A DNA stretch of 15,035 nucleotides, from NCBI RefSeq assembly GCF_000250875.1, contig NZ_JH604949.1:2537-17571 (forward strand). Direction: 5' to 3'. This document shows, piece after piece, positions 12,134-15,035 of the stretch. The notes under the pieces were generated by a model. That model saw only the letters and a program-made list of their open reading frames with translations. It was not told the origin of the DNA and searched no databases. Within the stretch, counting starts at the first letter, position 1, and every line of letters begins with the position of its first letter. Position numbers and translations under genes: made by a program. This stretch comes from Sutterella parvirubra YIT 11816. Lineage in GTDB: Bacteria; Pseudomonadota; Gammaproteobacteria; Burkholderiales; Burkholderiaceae_F.

Positions 12134-15035
12134 TCAGACGCGAAGGAGCGGCTTCACCTTCTCTTTGACGAGCTTCGCGACGGCTTCGCGGAGCTTGCGG
12201 TAGTAGGTGACCTTGAGGTCCTTGCCGCCCGCGGCGCGGTAGGCCTTGAAGTCGCCCATGTTGGTGTTCACCTTGTCGGCGTCGACCTCGTGCTCGGGCG
12301 TGCTCATCGCGTAGGCGCGAAGTTCCGACGGATTGACGCTCCAGGTTGCGGCGAACCGTCTGAACTCCTCGTCCAAAACCGCGCCGATGCGCGTTTCGAT
12401 GAGGCTTTGGGCGTCCTTCCCGCGGAAGGCGTCCGGGTTCATGAGAAGTTCGCTCCAGAGGGTTTCGAGCACGCGGCCCACGCCCGGGTTCGTCTTCTTG
12501 TAGGCCTCGATGTAGCGCCAGATGCGCGCCTCCTCTTCGCCGGAGACGGGCGGCGCCTCTTCGGCCATGTGGGACTGAAGGAGCGCCACGAGGTACTGGT
12601 AGTTGACCTCGACCTGCCGGATGGTCTCAAGTTCGTACTTGATCTCGATCTCGATTTCTTCCGGCTCCGTCCCGTCGCCCGCGCGGGCCTTGAGCTCCTC
12701 GACGGCGTTCTTGTAGTGCCCGACGTAGAGGTCGAACTCATCGCGGGTGATGCCGAAGTCGCGCTTGAGGTCCTCTTCCCTGAATTCGTCGTAGACCTGC
12801 GCTTCGCCGAGCGCCCGGTCGACAGCCTGCACGGCGGCGACGAAGGCCTTCAGCTCTTCGGTCGAAGCTTCGCGGACGCAGTCGGCGGGGGTCTTCATGA
12901 CGTCTCGGAGCTGCTGCACGGCCTTCTTCGCGCGCGCCTTCGTCTCCTTCCAGGAGGGGGCCGCGACGTCGTTGGTCCCGCCGTTGGCGTAAAGGAGAAG
13001 CGCCTCGTCGATGAGCTTTTTGTAGCGGTTCGGGGTCTGGAGCGTGATCACCTGCCCGTAGCGCTTCGTCTTGTCGTAGAGACGGTTCGTGCGCGAGAAG
13101 GCCTGAATGAGGTGTTCGGGCTTCATGGGCGGGCGGTCGAGGAAGATCGCCGAGAGCGCAGGGGCGTCGAAGCCGGTCAAAAGCCGGTCGACGACGATCA
13201 CGAGGTCCAGCTGCTCGTCGCGGTTCCTGTAGCGGGACTTCTTCCGCGCCAGCCGGTCGTTGAGGTCGGTGTTGTAGGCGGCAAGGGTCGAGAGGTCCCA
13301 GCTGGTGCGGAACATCGCGTTGTAGTCGGCGAGGGCCTCCGCCATCTCCTTTTGGTTCGCGGTTGCGCCGTCTTCGTTTTCGCCCACCGTGTAGGTGATG
13401 GCGATTTTGGGGAAGTCGGGGAGGATTTCCTGCGTTTTCTGGGAGACCTTGCCTTCGGCCTTGAACGCTTTGAAGAGCTGGTAGTAGCGCTGCGCGATCC
13501 GGATGGTGGGGACGGTCAGAAGCCCCTCGTAGGCTTCGCCGGCGGGGGCGCGCAGGCGAAGCTTGTCGACGCACCGGTTGACGATGTAGTCGATCACCTG
13601 GAGGCGGTGCTCGTCGGTGTCGTAGAAGTCGCGCTTCTGCGAATTCGCGAAGGCCGTGACCACTTCGGCTTCGAGCGTCGCGGCGTCGACGCCGCCCACC
13701 TCGTCCTCCGGGTAGAGGCCGAGGTCGACCGCGGCCTTCCGGAAGGTCTCTTCCTTCTGGCCCATGCCCTGGATGTGAAAGCCCAACACGGCGCGGTCGG
13801 CGATCGCTTCCTTGATGGTGTAGCGGTGCAGGCACTTCCCGTAGAGCTCTTCGGTCGTGCGGGGGAGGTTCCCCATGCGGGCGCGCTTGTTTTCCGCAAA
13901 GATCGGCGTCCCCGTGAAGCCGTACCAGAGGCTCCGCACGAAGAAGCGCTCGATCTGACGCTTCGTTTCGGGCGTCACCGCGCGGTGGCATTCGTCGACG
14001 ACGAAGGCGAGGTTCTTCGCCGAGATCCGGTCGCGGAGCTGCTGGTATTTGGGCGACGGGTTCTCCTCCGTGCAGCGGCGGATGATCGCCTGGAGCTTCT
14101 GGATCGTCGTGACGATCACCGTGCGGTCCTTGTTCGAGAGCTTCTGCTCGAGCGCCCAGGTGTTCTCGGTGTTCGTCACGTCGATGTCGTCGCTGTCGGC
14201 GTACGACATGAAGGAGGTCGACGTCTGCTGGTCGAGGTCCTTGCGGTCGATGAGGAAGATCGTCTTGTCGATGCTCGGGATGTCGAGAAGGTTCTTCGTG
14301 ACGGTGTAGGAGGTGAGCGTCTTGCCCGAGCCCGTCGTGTGCCAGATGAAGCCCGACTGCCGCTCGCGGCTCGCCTTGCGGCAGGCTTCGATCGCGTGGA
14401 TCTGGTAGGGGCGAAGCAGAATGACGCGCTTCCTGTCGTTGTCGAGGACCCCGTACTTCCCGACCATGAGGTGCGCGGCCGGGATGTTGAGCGCCTCCTT
14501 CGCAAAGCCCAGGTAGTCTTCTACCGGTTCGTTGCGGTCGTCGACCCAGCGGGTGAGGAACTTTTCGTTCAGGTTCCCGCGGTTGTCGGCCGCGATGTAG
14601 CGGGTTTCGACGCCGTTCGAAACCACGTACATCTGCACGAAGCCCATCAAACCCCTGAACTGACCCTCTTCGCCGTACTTCTTGATCTGCCGGAAGGCTT
14701 CCATGAAGGCGTGCTGCCGGTTCTTGAGCTCAATGTGGATCATCGGGAGCCCGTTGATCAGGAGCGTCACGTCGAAGCGCCGGTCGCGTGAGCCGGTTGC
14801 CGACTGGAGCTGGTGGATGACTTCGTAGGTGGAGTCGCCGCCCGCGACCTCACGGTTGTTGATCACCTTGAGGGAGCATTTGCCCAACGACGCGTCCTCG
14901 CGCACGAGTGGGACCTGCGCGATCCCGTGCTCGCCCGCCAACCAGCGGGCGGCCTTGTAGGTCGTCTCCGCCTGTTCTTCGAGGAAGTTTCTGACCTGAT
15001 CCATCTCGCCGTCGGTCAGCGGCACCCCCTGGAGC
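12134..15035 (-). CDS. hsdR: Type I restriction enzyme R subunit HsdR, 5' end beyond the window
   Basis: ATP-dependent DNA translocase and endonuclease subunit of a type I restriction-modification system, which cuts unmethylated foreign DNA. The visible part has at least 966 residues. An N-terminal PD-(D/E)xK nuclease is seen (FDVTLLINGLP then IELKNR, around 14720-14780), followed by the SF2 motor: HTTGSGKT (about 14320-14341), DECHRA (about 13980-14000), GFTGTP (about 13907-13924) and QAFSRTNRL (about 13080-13106). A helical C-terminal region follows. A GTG at 15025 could be taken as a start, but the frame continues open to the window end as LQGVPLTDGEM, which reads like internal HsdR sequence, so the gene is treated as 5'-incomplete. 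hsdM and hsdS are not in the window and would be expected beyond 15035. No frameshift or loss of a key motif is visible. Confidence 0.95.
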   Translation of the reverse strand, partial: LQGVPLTDGEMDQVRNFLEEQAETTYKAARWLAGEHGIAQVPLVREDASLGKCSLKVINNREVAGGDSTYEVIHQLQSATGSRDRRFDVTLLINGLPMIHIELKNRQHAFMEAFRQIKKYGEEGQFRGLMGFVQMYVVSNGVETRYIAADNRGNLNEKFLTRWVDDRNEPVEDYLGFAKEALNIPAAHLMVGKYGVLDNDRKRVILLRPYQIHAIEACRKASRERQSGFIWHTTGSGKTLTSYTVTKNLLDIPSIDKTIFLIDRKDLDQQTSTSFMSYADSDDIDVTNTENTWALEQKLSNKDRTVIVTTIQKLQAIIRRCTEENPSPKYQQLRDRISAKNLAFVVDECHRAVTPETKRQIERFFVRSLWYGFTGTPIFAENKRARMGNLPRTTEELYGKCLHRYTIKEAIADRAVLGFHIQGMGQKEETFRKAAVDLGLYPEDEVGGVDAATLEAEVVTAFANSQKRDFYDTDEHRLQVIDYIVNRCVDKLRLRAPAGEAYEGLLTVPTIRIAQRYYQLFKAFKAEGKVSQKTQEILPDFPKIAITYTVGENEDGATANQKEMAEALADYNAMFRTSWDLSTLAAYNTDLNDRLARKKSRYRNRDEQLDLVIVVDRLLTGFDAPALSAIFLDRPPMKPEHLIQAFSRTNRLYDKTKRYGQVITLQTPNRYKKLIDEALLLYANGGTNDVAAPSWKETKARAKKAVQQLRDVMKTPADCVREASTEELKAFVAAVQAVDRALGEAQVYDEFREEDLKRDFGITRDEFDLYVGHYKNAVEELKARAGDGTEPEEIEIEIKYELETIRQVEVNYQYLVALLQSHMAEEAPPVSGEEEARIWRYIEAYKKTNPGVGRVLETLWSELLMNPDAFRGKDAQSLIETRIGAVLDEEFRRFAATWSVNPSELRAYAMSTPEHEVDADKVNTNMGDFKAYRAAGGKDLKVTYYRKLREAVAKLVKEKVKPLLRV

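Noticed and set aside
12113..14791. 892-codon open frame on the plus strand opposite hsdR
   Set aside because: Val/Arg/Glu/Leu-rich shadow of hsdR with no recognisable domain; hsdR on the minus strand has all its helicase and nuclease motifs.
15023..15025. GTG at 15025 as the hsdR start codon
   Set aside because: The frame continues open to the window edge with HsdR-like residues (LQGVPLTD), so the codon is more likely an internal valine.

Overview
The window is a GC-rich bacterial chromosome segment. The gene content suggests an anaerobic or microaerophilic proteobacterium: a biotin operon with a BioG-type esterase, a CreA lipoprotein, a Bmp-type solute-binding lipoprotein, a CstA transporter, and a Tat-exported molybdoenzyme with its own TorD-type chaperone. 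A betaproteobacterium of the Burkholderiales, perhaps a gut Sutterellaceae, fits best. That placement is inferred from family resemblance and base composition; no marker gene is present.

Left part (1-4416, minus strand). In transcription order this holds creA (lipoprotein), a Bmp-family lipoprotein, and the biotin genes bioF-bioG-bioC, which continue off the left edge. bioF/bioG and bioG/bioC each overlap by an ATGA, so they are probably translationally coupled. BioC makes a methylated malonyl-ACP primer, BioG hydrolyses the finished pimeloyl-ACP methyl ester, and BioF joins pimeloyl-ACP to alanine. A likely terminator separates creA from the Bmp gene. A hairpin-rich 167-bp gap separates the Bmp gene from bioF.

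Middle (4417-7464). A 909-bp divergent intergenic region holds a perfect 13-bp inverted repeat built from TTTTGCAAAA, a G-quadruplex-type G-rich block and several hairpins. It is followed by cstA (plus strand, carbon-starvation peptide/pyruvate transporter family), then a 447-bp gap with several inverted repeats.

Right-centre (7465-12093, plus strand). This is the most distinctive part: a Tat-exported molybdopterin oxidoreductase, a four-cluster ferredoxin-type subunit, a TorD-type chaperone and a LysR regulator. No membrane-anchor subunit is present and the substrate cannot be read from the sequence. A strong hairpin lies between the ferredoxin subunit and the chaperone. The chaperone and regulator overlap by a GTGA.

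Right edge (12134-15035, minus strand). The restriction/translocase subunit HsdR of a type I restriction-modification system converges on the LysR gene. Its 5' end is off the window, as must be any hsdM/hsdS.

The three biotin genes, creA, cstA and hsdR are familiar. The best candidates for undescribed biology are the orphan molybdoenzyme cluster, the structured non-coding DNA flanking cstA, and 12-bp in-frame tandem repeats at or just upstream of the N-termini of three minus-strand genes.
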